From Albugo candida (taxonomy: Eukaryota; Oomycota; Peronosporomycetes; Albuginales; Albuginaceae), in the NCBI GenBank assembly GCA_905220665.1, contig CAJNAR010000176.1, positions 124,001 through 188,000 on the forward strand: 64,000 nucleotides of DNA, in the 5' to 3' direction. The translations under genes and the position numbers were made by a program. Shown one piece after another: positions 1-12,540 of the stretch; the stretch's first letter is position 1, and every line of letters starts with the position of its first letter. Below the pieces are notes generated by a model. The model was not told the DNA's origin. It saw only the letters and a list, made by a program, of their open reading frames with translations, and did no database searches.

Positions 1-372
1 TTGATTAAATTCTCCAGGCTTTACATACCAGCACCACAACCATAGGATCCATAATTAAACGTACAATCATCTTTATAAATGCTGCGAACGGCCCCTGCTT
101 CATATCATACATCGTTCGTATTGATGGTGAAGTATTGGCACATGACCGTAGTTTTTTTACTATGATGTGACGTCGACGTAGGCACTGGCACCGCACAGCC
201 TTATCAAAAGGTCATTGTCACATTGGTAGATATTGTCTGCCGTTATTGTAACTTGAATAGGTGCGAATTGACCATTGATAAGGGTCAGGTCAACTGAACG
301 CCTGACAATGACAGACGTGCTGTGCATTAGCGAAAGTATGAGAAAAATAAAGTGATTGGATCGGCTGTACAT
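1..372 (-). pseudogene. Secreted Cys-rich family, subfamily B copy B0 (partial, broken)
   Basis: The reading frame starts at the ATG at 372 with a hydrophobic leader (MYSRSNHFIFLILSLMHSTS). It then shows the family core: a Cys-Asp pair in DNIYQCDN followed by the position of the family ANAY motif, here ASAY. It stops near 160. Similarity resumes in another frame (VMCQYF, then EAGAVRSIY and GCGAG), which aligns with VKCEFF, GAGSSIY and INGC of the intact copy at 16.2 kb. That places B0 in subfamily B. A stop also interrupts the second frame. The copy runs off the window edge, so its end is unseen. A weakened initiator lies at 401-418 and the shared upstream motif GTGACTCACAAA (plus strand) at 500-511. 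Confidence 0.6.
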
Positions 373-519
373 TGTTGCAGTAGCTCTTGGTCTTAACGGC
401 ATATTGGAGAAGGATATAACGTTGTGTGAGCATAGTGCGTGGTGGCTGAACAAACAGAAGTTTGCAATATTTTAGTCGATGGCATAGAGATTTGAATTGG
501 TGACTCACAAAGGCATGGA

Positions 520-1035
520 TATAAGAAACAATGTGACACTTAGCACGTGGTATCGAGCATGGTCGCCAAACAGTGCTGTAAGATAGTTTACCTATTGCTA
601 GTAATTTGGATTGCTGGTAATGCTTACGCGATTTGGGTTGGTATTCCTATTTTGATTTGGTTTCAATTATCTGCACCGTTCACAATCAAGCCTTTTGCGC
701 GAAGGTGCACAGAACTAGGATGTGTTTTTTCCTCATATTGGATGAGAAGTTCTGTTGGATGCCGAAAGGAATTCTACATATATGGAAATAATTCTGACTT
801 GCGGTTTGTTCCTTTTTTCCGTATCATAGAGGATAAAAAGCATAAGAAAGAGAAATACGAATTGTTATTTTGTTCACTAATGTCCTACAGAAAGTATCGC
901 CTCATATTAGCTTATGCGTTTCATTGAACTTAGGATTCGAGTAAAATACACTCTCGAAACGATTGGTTTCAAAGCGTATAAAGGCTTCACGTGTAGAGCT
1001 GTAACCTTTCATGCATAAGCCGCATGGGCTGAGTG
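520..1035. repeat. Unit U flank of copy B0
   Basis: This is the conserved flank that lies upstream of family genes. Shared tracts include the run around 'gttctgttggatg' and 'tacatatatgg', also found near 35.8, 44.8 and 56.7 kb. A 126-codon plus-strand frame (547-927) with a hydrophobic start lies inside. It is not kept open in the other U copies, so I treat it as chance. Confidence 0.5.
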
Positions 1036-1161
1036 AATTTCAAGCATTCGAGGAAGAGAAACGAACGTTTGTCTGAAGAAATTGCTGTACGGATGCGTAA
1101 GGATAGAAACGAAAACAAGATTTCAGGCAAATGATTATATTTGCAGAGTTACGACACGTTA

Positions 1162-1800
1162 CTAAATTCTTTTGGCTGTTTGGCACTTTCCAGATGTAGA
1201 GTTTGTTGCTTCGAAGGCTCTGACGATTTCTGTCATCTCCTCGCATGTGCCACCTGACATACCGTCCGACTGGAAAGTAAAGAACTTGTTTCCTGCAGAG
1301 CACTTACTACAATCTTCAATTCTTTTCTGTTCTGATTCTGAACTCACCGTGGATTCAAATCTCATGTTCAAAAGGTAATCCCCTCCATACTGGCAACTAC
1401 GACGACCAGGAGTAGAAGTAGAAGTAGTAGTAGCAGTACCCACACACTGATTCCTGCTGCAGCACCACGATTCAGCTGAACATTGATAAATTGCGCATTC
1501 CTCATATCTTGTGGTAAAAATAGTGGTATCGTAGCCGTTTATATATGTTACATTCCGTGTGTCGTGTACGTATATAAACTTGCATGTTCGCAACTCATCG
1601 CTTCCAGGGAGTACGATAAATGCATTAGCGTCGAGTACATTCGACGCAATGACATTTTCGCAAAGTCTAGAGCTTCCTTCAATGAACGTTAATACATGGG
1701 TGTAGAGTTGTGGTTCTTGTCCCATACGAGTTTCAAATACGGCGAAGGCATTCGAGAGAAGCGTGTGGAGAAGGATAAATTGAAAGGACGAGATCTTCAT
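1162..1800 (-). CDS. Secreted Cys-rich family protein, subfamily A copy A1
   Basis: 212 residues, intact. The ATG at 1800 is chosen over an upstream in-frame one because it opens a typical signal peptide (MKISSFQFILLHTLLSNAFA, then VFETR) and lies just downstream of the initiator at 1822-1844. The mature part has about a dozen cysteines. In order: LCEN followed by DANAF; RTCKF; the double-Cys motif WCCSRNQC; a Thr/Ser-rich linker (TATTTSTSTP); then EDCSKCSAG, GTCEE and a terminal SGKC. The same skeleton appears in the copies at 37.9 and 43.7 kb. No RXLR or LFLAK motif and no transmembrane segment after the signal are seen. Function is not recognised. An apoplastic or secreted effector role is inferred from the signal peptide, Cys content and family expansion. 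Confidence 0.75.
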   Translation of the reverse strand: MKISSFQFILLHTLLSNAFAVFETRMGQEPQLYTHVLTFIEGSSRLCENVIASNVLDANAFIVLPGSDELRTCKFIYVHDTRNVTYINGYDTTIFTTRYEECAIYQCSAESWCCSRNQCVGTATTTSTSTPGRRSCQYGGDYLLNMRFESTVSSESEQKRIEDCSKCSAGNKFFTFQSDGMSGGTCEEMTEIVRAFEATNSTSGKCQTAKRI

Positions 1801-1821
1801 GTCGTCGTTGTTGTTGGTTTT

Positions 1822-1844
1822 GTGAGAAAGCTGAATAATGAGAG
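1822..1844 (-). promoter_or_regulatory. Oomycete-type initiator of copy A1
   Basis: The minus strand reads CTCATTATTCAGCTTTCT, 22-44 bp before the ATG. It fits the oomycete initiator (TCATTYY with a following CA and T-rich flank). The 5' UTR would be very short, as usual in oomycetes. Confidence 0.6.
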
Positions 1845-1927
1845 TATAATACGTCAGAATAGTGCGAGGTGAATGCAAATAGATGCAGTATGAAAATTTC
1901 AAGCTCCCGGTATAGAACATCAAATCT

Positions 1928-1939
1928 GTGACTCACAAA
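1928..1939 (-). promoter_or_regulatory. Shared upstream motif, copy A1
   Basis: The minus strand reads TTTGTGAGTCAC, about 85 bp upstream of the initiator. The same motif or a one- or two-base variant sits at the same distance before most other family members. It contains TGAGTCA, an AP-1/bZIP-type core. Confidence 0.5.
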
Positions 1940-1944
1940 TGTCT

Positions 1945-4190
1945 GTATACAAGAGACGGTATGTAATCATACAAGTGGGATGAGTGTGCTCGCCCAAATA
2001 TCTCATATGCTCCGTGTAAAATGGATGATCGTTATTTATGTCACTGTTAAAATGCCTAGCAATAAGAGAGGGTAAACGAGAAGAAACGATAGGATTGTAA
2101 ACGCTGAAGACATTTTCTTCTCTAGCGTATCGGTACACAGAAGACTTGGTGATGGTTACGCTTTTATTGGTAATGGGCATGCTCTTTTTTTTGGTGTGTA
2201 ATCATTTGCACCGTATACTATCTGACATTTCATGGCAAGTAACGAAAAATAGGACCAGTACGGTAGTAGTCGTTAGTACAAGTATGCAAATCGATTCTGG
2301 CTGTTCTACACGTAGCGCCCTTCTATCTTTTATCATAAAAATGTGAAGCACTAAAGACGACTATATTAATGTCGAAGGGAGCCAAAGTCCCCAACTGATT
2401 TATTCATATATGAAGCGCAAGAAGAACGAATAGTATGCGATGAAAGCATAAAAGATGTTATCGTTTTTGAAGTGAGAAGGATCTCGTTATGTAAATATCG
2501 TCAACATCTGATACTGCTGGTAGAATTCAAAGTACGAGATGTGGTGTGTCTGCTTGGTTGTAATTACGAGTCCAAGAACGTCACTTAATGCAGAAGGAAA
2601 ATAGCGCGTGCTAAAGCAAGAGCAGCGATGATTTCTTCTGTTATGTCTGTCTTTATTGGTATCATGTTCGTATGAAAAACATCCGTTGAGCTCCTTTAGG
2701 TTATGGTCTCGCCAACTGATTTATTTTCTAATCCGAAAAGCGGGAGCCGATGACAAGAAATAAAGCTATTCTATCGGCTGAACACTGATATATTATCGCA
2801 CCAGTACAAACTCAGTCGATGCAGATAGAATTGATCTAATGCGCATTATAATGATTCGGACCTATCAGCATTCTTCAATAGTTTGATCCCAAGAAAGGAA
2901 AAGCAACTCACAGCTCGCAAACAAAACACTCATGTGTCTCTGCCGTGGTATATCTTTGACACTAGGACTAGGATCGACAGTCAAATGAAGCCGTTCCTTT
3001 TCTCTTTTCTTTATCTATCATTCTTTACCCAATGCGGACCGAAGCTATCGATGTTTTCTATAATCTGAGATGCTCATGTCATGAATCAAACAGAGTGAAA
3101 CAGAAGCAACGTTGATGTGACAGCTGTATTAGAAACTAGTTTCAGAATTGGAACGTCGCTCTGCTTATACAAAGTGACAAGGATAGCAATACAGATTTGC
3201 TTTCGTCAGTGGCTAAGAAAAATATAAAAGGTCGTCGACATAGTAACACGTTTGCATGGACCAGAACCATGTGTTCTGACCCATAAAATGAATGCAATAA
3301 ATGAGAGAAAAGTACTGTTAGTCCACATCTCGAAGCAGTGAAGAGAAGGTAAGAAAGCTCGAACCAGGTCCTTAGGATAACCTATAGTGCCCTATAAGCA
3401 ATGCTAGCAAGAGGTCCATAGAATAGATTGCCATTACCATCGCATTCTGACACCTAGTGAGGATTCCAGCCGCAAAAATGAGATAGGAGGATGGAAAGCT
3501 GTCCGTTTTCTTTTTTCACTGAAGAAGTGTGTAATTCCTTTCGGCCACGCATCATATTCGGATAGCAACGTACATTATCTTCTTCCAACTGAGAGGAATA
3601 TAACGACTGATAGCAGCCCCTACAAGAATACCGAACCAACAAAAGAAGATGCTATGTTGTGTTCCACTACAAGTTTTGATTCTTTTGAGCGTATTATTAT
3701 CGTGAAACCGTTTCGTATGTAAAGGCTAACATTTGGGGTGGGAGATAAAATAGTTTAGAATTGACTTGGGTTATTAGACGACTGGCTTCTACCGTTCTTA
3801 AATGCTGGTCGTTTATGACACAATGAGAGTCTGAGTGTCATTTCATACCTCAAGAACTGCTTTCGTGCTCTAGCTTTGGAGAGCGCCACTGTGTTGGAAA
3901 CGAGGGCAAATAAGTGCTGTGAGACGCTGTCAATACGAGTCGATAGTTTTTTGCTGAAAACTGTGCTACGGAGACTATCGTCCAACGCCTTCTACTGGTA
4001 CATTGAACAATACTCCGTGTGCAGAAGCAACAAACGTGGATATACGTGTGTATATATCTGTTTACTCGATCCCAGAGCGGAGAAGAAGAACATTCGTCAT
4101 GGAAAGTGGTTGGTCGCGTGCGTAAAGGGACTTCATACAATAAAAGACATGATGTTTCTTGGCAAATTGTTTCATTTGCAAAAGCAAGAC
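1945..4190. repeat. Unit U between A1 and B1; no gene
   Basis: Non-coding flank that aligns along its length with 13.6-16.1 kb. Shared tracts include 'atgcaaat.gattctggctg' near 2283, 'gtttattcatatat' near 2398, 'gatgaaagc' near 2440 and 'ggattagg/actaggatcga' near 2963. Short frames here (for example 2883-3068 and 3876-4469) are not conserved between the two copies. Confidence 0.55.
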
Positions 4191-4193
4191 ACC

Positions 4194-4791
4194 TCACTTC
4201 TTAAATCTACCTGTACGATTCCCAGCTGTGACTTTATGAGACGCCATGATGTAATGGAATTTGTCCATTCCACTACAATGATTCGAGTTGTACTCGTACA
4301 TGAAGTATGGACCGTTCGTTTCAGCAATACAATTTTCACTAGACTGAAACATGGTAAAATTGATTTGAGGATCGTCTGCAGGAAGAAATGTCACATTCTG
4401 GAGCAGTTCTCCTTTATTCAAGCAAATAAGAGCCTTTTTTCAGATTGCTCACACTGTTGTTCAGTGTAACATCCTTCTGTTGCCATGATACTAGGATGTT
4501 CCATAAATGCTGTTTCCAGCCTCATCAGTAAACTCTGCCGTGTCAATCTTCACATTAAAGAATTCGCATGTGACTTTTGGGGGTGAGCCATGTTCCATGA
4601 CGTTGTATGAATTTGCATCAAATAACGCCATCGAAAGGGCAGTGTCGCACATGAAGGGGTTGTCTGCAATTATCTACGCGTAATTCCAGTGATCGGGATA
4701 TTGATCGCGCTACCCGGGTAACGAGTGCCATGTTTCGGTGTAGTGCCAATTAGCGAAAGGATGCTATGATATGGAAATATGGGTTCGACAT
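4194..4791 (-). pseudogene. Secreted Cys-rich family, subfamily B copy B1 (broken)
   Basis: The remnant aligns from end to end with the intact 207-residue copy at 16.2 kb. Segments in order: start MSNPYF at 4791; ILSLIGTTPKHGTRYP; ADNPFMCDTALSM with DANSYNVME; KVTCEFFNV; IYG; CYTEQQCEQ; NKGELLQNVTF; SENCIAET; and the C-terminal AGNRTGRFKK ending at 4194. These lie in different frames, so at least four frameshifts break the gene. The initiator is damaged as well: the minus strand reads CTCGCTCTTCAAG at 4820-4832, where intact copies have CTCATT. The shared upstream motif is present in variant form at 4923-4934. Clearly dead. Confidence 0.8.
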
Positions 4792-4934
4792 TTAGATGGT
4801 TGTTGTTGTTGATCTTGAAAGAATCTTGAAGAGCGAGGTAACATTGTCTGGACATTGTGCGCATTGGGTGAGCAATAAAAAGGTCTGGAACATTGACGTT
4901 GTCAGTATAGAAAATTGAATTCGTGGGTTACAAA

Positions 4935-5984
4935 TGTATGAAATGCAAAGTAAAGTGAATACGTACTCAAATGGTATAGAGCATGCTCACCTAAATATTG
5001 CTGGAATCTAGTTTTATCAAGTGATTACTCAAAATGCTCTGTATAAGTCATGAGTGATGTTATTACTTGTAACAACAACCAATAAGAGCTGGTAAAATGG
5101 GAAGGAAGAATCGGATTGTGAATATGCGAATTTTGATCTTTTATATGGTATGCGTACGTAATTGGGCTGGTATTGGGTATGCATTTTCGTTGGTATAGAT
5201 AATACCGTAAACAAAATGGCTTTTCGTCCGTAAGTACACGGAAATGGGCTCATTTTTTCTTCAAGTTGAGGGGGAAGTAACACAGCTACGTAATATTACA
5301 TATGTTCATAGAGTATTTGATATATATATATACGTTGCTCCCTTTTCTCTTTTACCGTAAAGAAGGAAAGTTATGTGAGAAGAGAAATGTTGGAAGCGTT
5401 TCGTATTTGTAGCGAAGGAAGATGACATCTCCCAGTGTATTCAAAGTAATAAGTACCAGACGACGATAAGTAAGCGAAGAAATCATTAGAGGTGGTTTCA
5501 TTATTTGAAGTAGGAGAAGGCTCTCGATAAGTTACATCGTCAGCATCTGACAAAGCATAACATAACCATAATGTGATTTTTAATTTATCGATCTGCGTGA
5601 ATGAAGGTGTGGGTCAAAGAATTATGCAGAAAGCGGAAGAAGAATAGTGCGTGCTGAATGCTTCGCGAAAGTCCCGACATCGATACCGGTCGACTACTGT
5701 ATACAAAATTAACATAATTCACTACTGTGTATTGCACTTAAGCAGGCACTTACGAAGCTAGTGTACGTACTTGAGTACTCACTACTACTAGGAAACTTTG
5801 CCAAAAAAGCGCAAGAAATGTTTAAGTGAAGAGATATAATAGGAGTTAATGTATGCGCTACATGCAGTGTATGTTTCTTTCTGTGCCTAACGCTACTATG
5901 TCTATTTGTAACACTTCAGATGATGTAATGTACTGGTTTCTTAGGACATTTACGGAAAAAAAGATTGTTTATTGGTCAACCGAT
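4935..5984. repeat. Unit U flank of copy B1; no gene
   Basis: Conserved flank sharing 'gatcttttata', 'atggcttttcgt', 'gatgacatctc' and 'atcgtcagcatctga' with the units at 38.8-39.2, 44.7, 56.5-57.0 and 59.9 kb. No conserved frame found. Confidence 0.55.
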
Positions 5985-8900
5985 TCTGTATTGCGGTAGC
6001 CTCAACCCGAAAAATATGAGACTGTTTCTAGCGTGTAAATGATAGAAAAGTTGGAACTGTCGAAAAGAACCGTGTTATGCAAGCTGGCGTACGCCACTCT
6101 AGGCGGTCCGGCGTCCTCCAGCTAGGACTAGGATCGGACTTGAAATTTGATTTGTGTGTGCCGTGCCTGCAGCATTGATCTTCGACTACTGATAACACCA
6201 CCAAATGATCTGTACGTTGCGTGTTTATCAAACGATTTAGCAAGACGAATGCGTTCGCCTTGATCGTAAAACTGTCCTCGAAAGTACCGAACATGTGCAC
6301 TAAGCTTGTTGTAGATCACGGAAAGTGCTGTAAGTGTCGGCGTTGCTCATCGCCAATGTAACAAACGACGATTCCGATCGTTCCAGACAAAATGCAGCGT
6401 CACCGCTTGCAATGCAAGACATAAATCGGATATAATATGCTGCTAATCTTTCCAATCTGGTTGTATTGTTGTCACAATTCCAACGTGGTAGAGAGAAAAA
6501 CAACTGATCCAAGTAGGCTGCATCTCCCTCCATAATTTTCCTGTGTGATCGCACTAAAGAAAAAAGTCTTAATCGGATTCCACTGTGCCAAAAGAAGGCT
6601 GCGTGCTTAAGATAATATCGGGCTGAATGTTCTAACTCATATCGAATCCAGTGCGTCCGATCTCTCCCGTAGTGGCCAAATTGTCAACACCGGATGACTC
6701 TTGTCAGTTCGGGAGGTTCCCAGACGATTCGTGAGAGTTGAGAGCGTGGAATAGATGGAACATAAGGTTTCCACGCCTCTCTTTGCGCTCACACATAAAA
6801 CCATCTGACGCCTTTATTTAGTTAAATCCAAGTGATGAGTTCAATCGTCGAGTAGATACGCTGGTGTCTCTGAGTGACTTTATTGGAAACTTAACTTAAC
6901 GAATTTCCTTCAGCCCTATCCGACGTGTTCAGCTCTTCGTCGTTGTAATAAATGTCGACTAAATCTTCCTACGTGGATCATATATCAGTTTCTCGATAAA
7001 AGTCTTGGGGACTTCGAATTTGTAAGAGAGTAGCCAACGATTTCCGATACGTCCAGTTTTGTTCGTCCACCATTCTAAAATTGTACCAAACGTTTTGCGT
7101 ACTCGGATTACGAATTGCAGCTTAGTAATGAAATGTCTCGTCACGGTGGATCTATATCTCTTGTTTCATGAAGTACTGACGGCTTTCGAGAACTGTCTAG
7201 TCTGGGATGCCACATTTCAAACCCACATTTTCACGAAGAAGGGGTGCTGTCCCATTGAATTTTTTCCTCATGTCGATATTCTGAATATGTCCATCGGATT
7301 GTGTGATTCAAAGGAGATTGAAAAAGCTGTATTAATTCCGTCGAAGAAGTTATCCAATTTTCGGAATGGGAACTGCTGAAGGAATGAATGCGTTGTACTT
7401 TCGGTCGTCCCATTGAGAAAGGAACCTGTAGTCCAGCATTTTATCTAGAGATATAAAAAGGGTTTGCTGAGTAGGCGAACGTGTTTTAAATCGGTTTGTG
7501 TTTCCGACCAAGCATAAGTCGATTTATCATTGACTGGCAGTGTCGAATAGTCTCTGCTGGTATGTCCGCGTTCATCGTGTAATGCCGCAGACGTGATAAA
7601 GGCATCGTCTGCGCAATCAGTAGTCGGCCCCAGACAGTTCGTGCACGTCAAAACCATACACGAAAGCCATCGTAAAAACGCTTGTCGGAAGTTATCAAGC
7701 AGAACGGAATAGCCAAATACTTGACCAAATTCCCCGGGCCCATGATGGGTAAATTGGAATACGTGAACACGGTATGGTCCTAGTCAACAGAGTATGAATG
7801 ATTTATTTTTCGCCCCAGAAACATCGTAATGGACTTGAACTAGTTAGAGTTCCGTCATAGACCATTGGATGTCTCTAAAAGCAATGTTGAATAGTCGGAA
7901 AGAAAAAAAACTTTAGTAGCGACAGGCGTTCCATTGATCCAAATTCCATGTTCTTCATGTTGACGAGGTAGATTTTCTAAAGGGTTCTGTAAACATCAGA
8001 AAGAGTAATGCTGAGAGAGGATCGTCTATTTTTAGTCAACGTTGTGTTCTAATAGACGGTGTGAGATTCCCATTAATCAATAATTGCGCCTTCTTGTTGC
8101 TTTACAGAAGACCAACCCAGTCGATAAATTTTGTCCAACGCCCAATATTTCCAAACGCGAAACATTTACATCCTATTGACTCAAGAATAAGCTTGCTTAA
8201 ATTCGAGAAAAGTCGAATATGCTTACTCCCCAGGATGAGCTACCGAGTCTGCATGTCGGTGAGATGTCGGAATACATGATGCATCCATCGTCGTCGCATA
8301 AATGCTTTTTGATCTTCATTAAATCAATTTTCGCAACATGCGTTGCAATGGATGCGCCAATACTTTCTAACTTGCTTTCAAATCAGCGCAAAGTAGTGTG
8401 ATCGATCGATAGTTGACAGGATCACCTCTTGATCCTCTTTTGTACAATAATGGTATAGCCGCGTGACGTGGTAATTGAGGTGAGATAACTCTTTCCAGAT
8501 GATATTCAAACACGATCTTCCGACACTCGACAAACGTGTCCGGATATAGGTGATAAAACGCAGCTGGTAATGCATCCATACCTGCAGAAGAACTACTCCG
8601 CATGTGCTTGATTGCTTCCTCCCTCTCGGTCGTACTTCAGCGAGTTGAAAGACAGTCTAGCATTTTGGACGCAAGGAAAACCGAAATTGAATCCAGTAAC
8701 TATTTTTTATTATTTGCACACGGATCAGTGGAGCTGGTCTTGGAGTCGTAGCAAGGGCCCATGTCACCACCACCTGATTTCTGCATTCATCAATATTCTC
8801 CCTCGGGTTAGATGTCACGGTGACCCTTTTTTGGTGACATTTTGTTCGCCGCCCGGCGGTAAAACTGACCGGTGGTGAATAAGATGCTTCGAAGAGTTCT

Positions 8901-9240
8901 TTGTATCCTTTACATGATCGTCGAAATTCTCATCTTCGTTGTATATGGCGTTCTTTTCAAACACATCATTGTAATATGTTGCGGATTATAGACACTGGAT
9001 ACGATTCGCTTCCCTTTCAGCAGTTTCAAGGTCGAGATTCTGAATTTGGCAAGATTCAATTTGTAAAAATGCCGTGTCTGAATGGTGGCTTTAGAGTGAT
9101 GTCGAGATGCTGGGGCTTCCAAAAGACACTGGGAGACTCAACATCATGACTAGTCATTTAAGCTATTCCAAAAGATAGTTTGTCTGAGAAGGCAAGCTGT
9201 GGGTGGACGGGAAGATCAGCATACCTGAGGCACTGGAAGG
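5985..9240 (-). mobile_element. Degenerate LINE (L1/Tx1-like), remnant A1
   Basis: Minus-strand fragments of a LINE reverse transcriptase are scattered over several frames. 8367-8603 encodes SSAGMDALPAAFYHLYPDTF, then PLLYKRGS and DPVNYRSITLL, matching the conserved 'DGLPAEFY...LLHKKGD..NYRPITLL' region of L1/Tx1-type enzymes. Nearer the 3' end (about 7.7 kb) lies a degenerate 'KYLGIPF'-like segment. The element is broken by many stops. Its 3' end at about 5985 is set by the start of similarity with the second copy (18780). The 5' part, including the endonuclease, is absent or unrecognisable. Ancient, non-functional. Confidence 0.65.
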
Positions 9241-10160
9241 CTACCTACTCCGGCGGGCAATAACATTACATTAGATTTAAAGAATTAAATTCATCCCAGT
9301 TGAGATGCTACTTGCTATGAAGGGGCGAATTTTTGGGTGAAAATCGCGTATCGTTCCTTAGAAATAAAGGTTAGGCTTAAATGAGTACGTCCGTAACCGG
9401 TAGGACTTTCGAGTCTGCGAAGGTTCCTGGAGACAGCATTTCGCTCCCAGCTGACAAAGAAGAGCTCGCCGTTACGCCTTAATTTTATCATATCTGGAAA
9501 TGATATAAGGCACGAGCGAATTGAGCCAATACCAACGTGGATGGTAAGTTCGTTGACAGGTCAGCGTGTATTGCAATGCTCTGATTATCGTCCGCATGTA
9601 CGACTGCATTCAAACCCCTTTGTTGATGATAAACACATAAGAGAAACTCCAGTTTCACCTCTTTAGACAAAATTGGCTAAAAAAAGCGTTCAAGACAAAA
9701 CATCAACTCCAAAAAGGTGATCAGTAGACGATAAAGTCAGGACAGTATCGTACTTGCAAACCTATTGCTTGAGTTTAATGGAAAATGAGTACCGTGTGTT
9801 TGCAATTTGCGGCCACGCTGAATCCAACTGAGATATTAGTGAGATCGTAGAGGCTGTGTTCGTAATTCCTATTACATAGGAATTAGTTTCCAAAGATTCT
9901 CTTCTTATACTTCTGTGCATAGAATTCCTTCTGATACAACTGAGATTGTAATTCAACCAGATAACGCGATAAGTCAATGCTCTAGGATGCAAAGGGCGCT
10001 ATGCCATTATCAGAGCACCTAGTAACAGAATATAGTATCTCCTTTGATAATCAACAATCTCCCGCGCTATGAACGATCAATAATACTACGGGTCTTGTAT
10101 TAATTTGTGTGACGAGAAGCTTTTTCAGTAAGAGCTCCAGTGTCACACTTCACACTATTG
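9241..10160. other. No gene seen
   Basis: Partly alignable with about 28.3-29.2 kb (for example 'atgatataagg' near 9502 against 28609). This is part of the segmental duplication. No conserved frame. Confidence 0.4.
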
Positions 10161-10164
10161 AGTG

Positions 10165-12540
10165 TGTAGTTTATGTCTGTGCAGAGTTTTGAATCATCAG
10201 AACCTCAAGTCGCTTTGCTAGACACAGGAACGGTACTACAGACAAAATGATCACTTATACATATGGATCACCATGCGAATTACGTCGCGTCCTGATGGGA
10301 GGTAGTGACTATCTTCTACATTCGTTAGATCACATTCACGAATGTGTATTAGCACATTTACACATTGAATTAAGGGAAATGTTATATTCACTCCCTTTTT
10401 GGTTAAATTCACCCTTTTAAGTCAGGTGGTACACATAATTATACTATGTGTGCTTTTTATTATATTTAGGGAATTGTCAGATTCACTACCTTTTGGGTCA
10501 CGTGACCCATATTATTATACATTCAAGCATAATACAAAGCTACCAGCTCAAAATTTCGCATTGCCAATCTTTTGATTTTTCACTACTACCTTATCTTTAT
10601 ATCGTTGTGAAGAATTGAATACGATCGGTCTAAAAAATGCCCGATATACTCGAGAACGATACGTAATGCTCATAGTTCTTGTACGATCGCTATGATCTTC
10701 TCAAATAGAGGCTGATCAGAATGGGCCGACGCAAAACCAAGCTTTTATTTTCTACAAAGAACGAACAGTAAGATTGCGGTGTCAAATCTATTGCAAGACC
10801 GATTGTTTGAGAATAAAGTCAACACGAAACAAATTTAAGTCTCGTGGTAATATATTTACTTTTATGCAAAGATAAGCAAATAGCTACAAAAAACTATGAT
10901 CTCAGGGAAAGGATTTACTGATTCTTGTTTGCGAAATGTGTCGGTCTAGTACACAATCTTTATATCTCCCCGCTAGGACGCTCACACTCGTTTAGTAGCG
11001 CATGAAGTCCCTCGGACAAATGTAGGCGATCTTGTGGGGCGTATAGCGGATAGTAATTAAGTTGGTAGAGCAACAGTGATCACATCATTTTTTTACGTTT
11101 ACGAACTTTTCAAAAAAAGGTGAAGTCGACCCAATCGATTCAATTTCCAGTGATCATTCCTATCAGGGAGTTTCATCAAATCATCGGTATGCTCGCATAA
11201 AACCTGGGTGTGACACATAAAGAAGACGATAATGTTTGAATGTACAATAATGTGGGTCACGTGACTTAAAAGGGAGTAAATCTAACTGAAAAGGAGTGAA
11301 TATAACAATTTCCTAATTTGAAAACTCATTATGTATCAGATCTTGTAGGAACTGTTGTTCGTTGTTTTTCTCGCCTCGACACTGACGTTGTACTCTCTGT
11401 AAAGCCGGTAAAATGAAATACCAAATCTAGTCTTAGTACCTCTAAAGTTCCATTCGGCAATCGATTCCAGATATTTACGCCAAAAATTGACTGCGTAAAG
11501 TTACAAACTAACAGCTTTGCTGCGTAAACATTAGTTGTTTATCGCTCGTACCTAGCCCTTACCCCGTTTACATAAAATTTCAAATACAATGAATGATGCA
11601 CATTATCTCATATGGAAGGGTTTCTCTCCCACTTTGCATTTTTTGGTGTAGCAAGGCCGATGGGGCTGGAGCTCATTTTCAAATTTATCATCAACCACAA
11701 TGCTGGCTATAAAGAAACTCGTTGGCTATATGTGGCATTCCATCCTATTAATGCGCTTAATATGCCTCTCTTCCTCAGGCCTTCAAAAAGCGAAGAATTA
11801 GTTTTGAGGATCCAGGTAATAGTACCACAAATTAAAGAGAAATCTAACCATGCTTCCTCTGTTAATCGGCTTCCACGAAATTGGAATGAAGTAGACAAGC
11901 TCAAGTTAATCAAACTCGAAGATTTATTGAATGATAGCATGTTCAGTTTCTTCAGCTTTGAACTGGTGACGAGTGAATTAGATGTCAGGAAAATTCAGCT
12001 ATCACTGTGTACTGGGATGACAGTCAAGGCGGGCCAATAAATATCTCAATCACTAAAGAAAAACATGTAGAGTCCACAACAGAAAAGCCCACCTTCACGA
12101 GTAGTCTACCCATGCATGCAAATCCATACAAATTGATAATTAACGATGGCCATCGCAGTGCCGGCACAAACGGAGACGTACTTTTGGATTTTCAGAACGT
12201 TCACAGTCAGTTCCCGACAACGGCATTTCCCCTAGTCAGGAATGCAATGGGTGGAAGAAATAGTCTCTTCTTCGATTTTTTCGACTGTCAGAGAATCACC
12301 AATCTTCCGCTGCCGACATTAACGTTCAACGATCCGTTTGGTAAGGTAGCCTTCATATTTTCAAAGGAAAATTATTTTGTGGGGACAAACAACGAGAAAT
12401 GCTTTTTTACCGCTCACGACGGTGGCAATAATAGTGATTGGGTCATTGGCGCTGCGCTCGTCAAGACTGACCCTATCGAGTTCAAACATGACGGTGTTGA
12501 GATGTACAGGATTGGAATCATTAAACCTGCTTCAATATAG
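10165..12540 (+). pseudogene. Aspartic-protease-like pseudogene 1 (pepsin family A1)
   Basis: Pepsin-like landmarks occur in order. Near 10260 is YTYGSPCELRRVLMGGSDYL, where the first catalytic D-T-G is replaced by M-G-G. After an inserted element, 11612-12000 ends with FSFFSFEL, as in the middle of pepsins. From 12010 comes YWDDSQGG, then LLDFQNVHSQFPTTAF, where the second D-[ST]-G would be, then FFDC, LPTLTF, a KCFF cysteine, WVIGA (for the usual WILGD) and the C-terminal IGI. The frame shifts near 11985 and between the early segments, and a MITE splits the 5' part. Even before breakage, both active-site triplets lacked the consensus. It was probably a catalytically inactive homologue, or the motifs decayed after silencing. 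Confidence 0.6.
10370..11317. mobile_element. MITE-like element with terminal inverted repeats
   Basis: The left end (TTAAGGGAAATGTTATATTC...) and the reverse complement of the right end (TTAGGAAATTGTTATATTC...) match over about 60 bp. Candidate 5-bp target duplications TTGAA lie at 10365-10369 and 11318-11322. A third copy of the terminal sequence lies inside at about 10468-10530 and continues into the palindrome GGGTCACGTGACCC, also found inside the right end. There is no coding capacity. The paralogous site near 30.1 kb lacks the element, so it is a true insertion. Confidence 0.65.

Noticed and set aside
547..927. 126-codon plus-strand frame with hydrophobic N-terminus
   Set aside because: Lies in unit U; the other copies of the unit do not keep it open, and it overlaps conserved flank sequence.
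3876..4469. 197-codon plus-strand frame
   Set aside because: Antisense shadow over the broken family gene B1; its counterpart at 16084-16593 is the antisense of intact B2.
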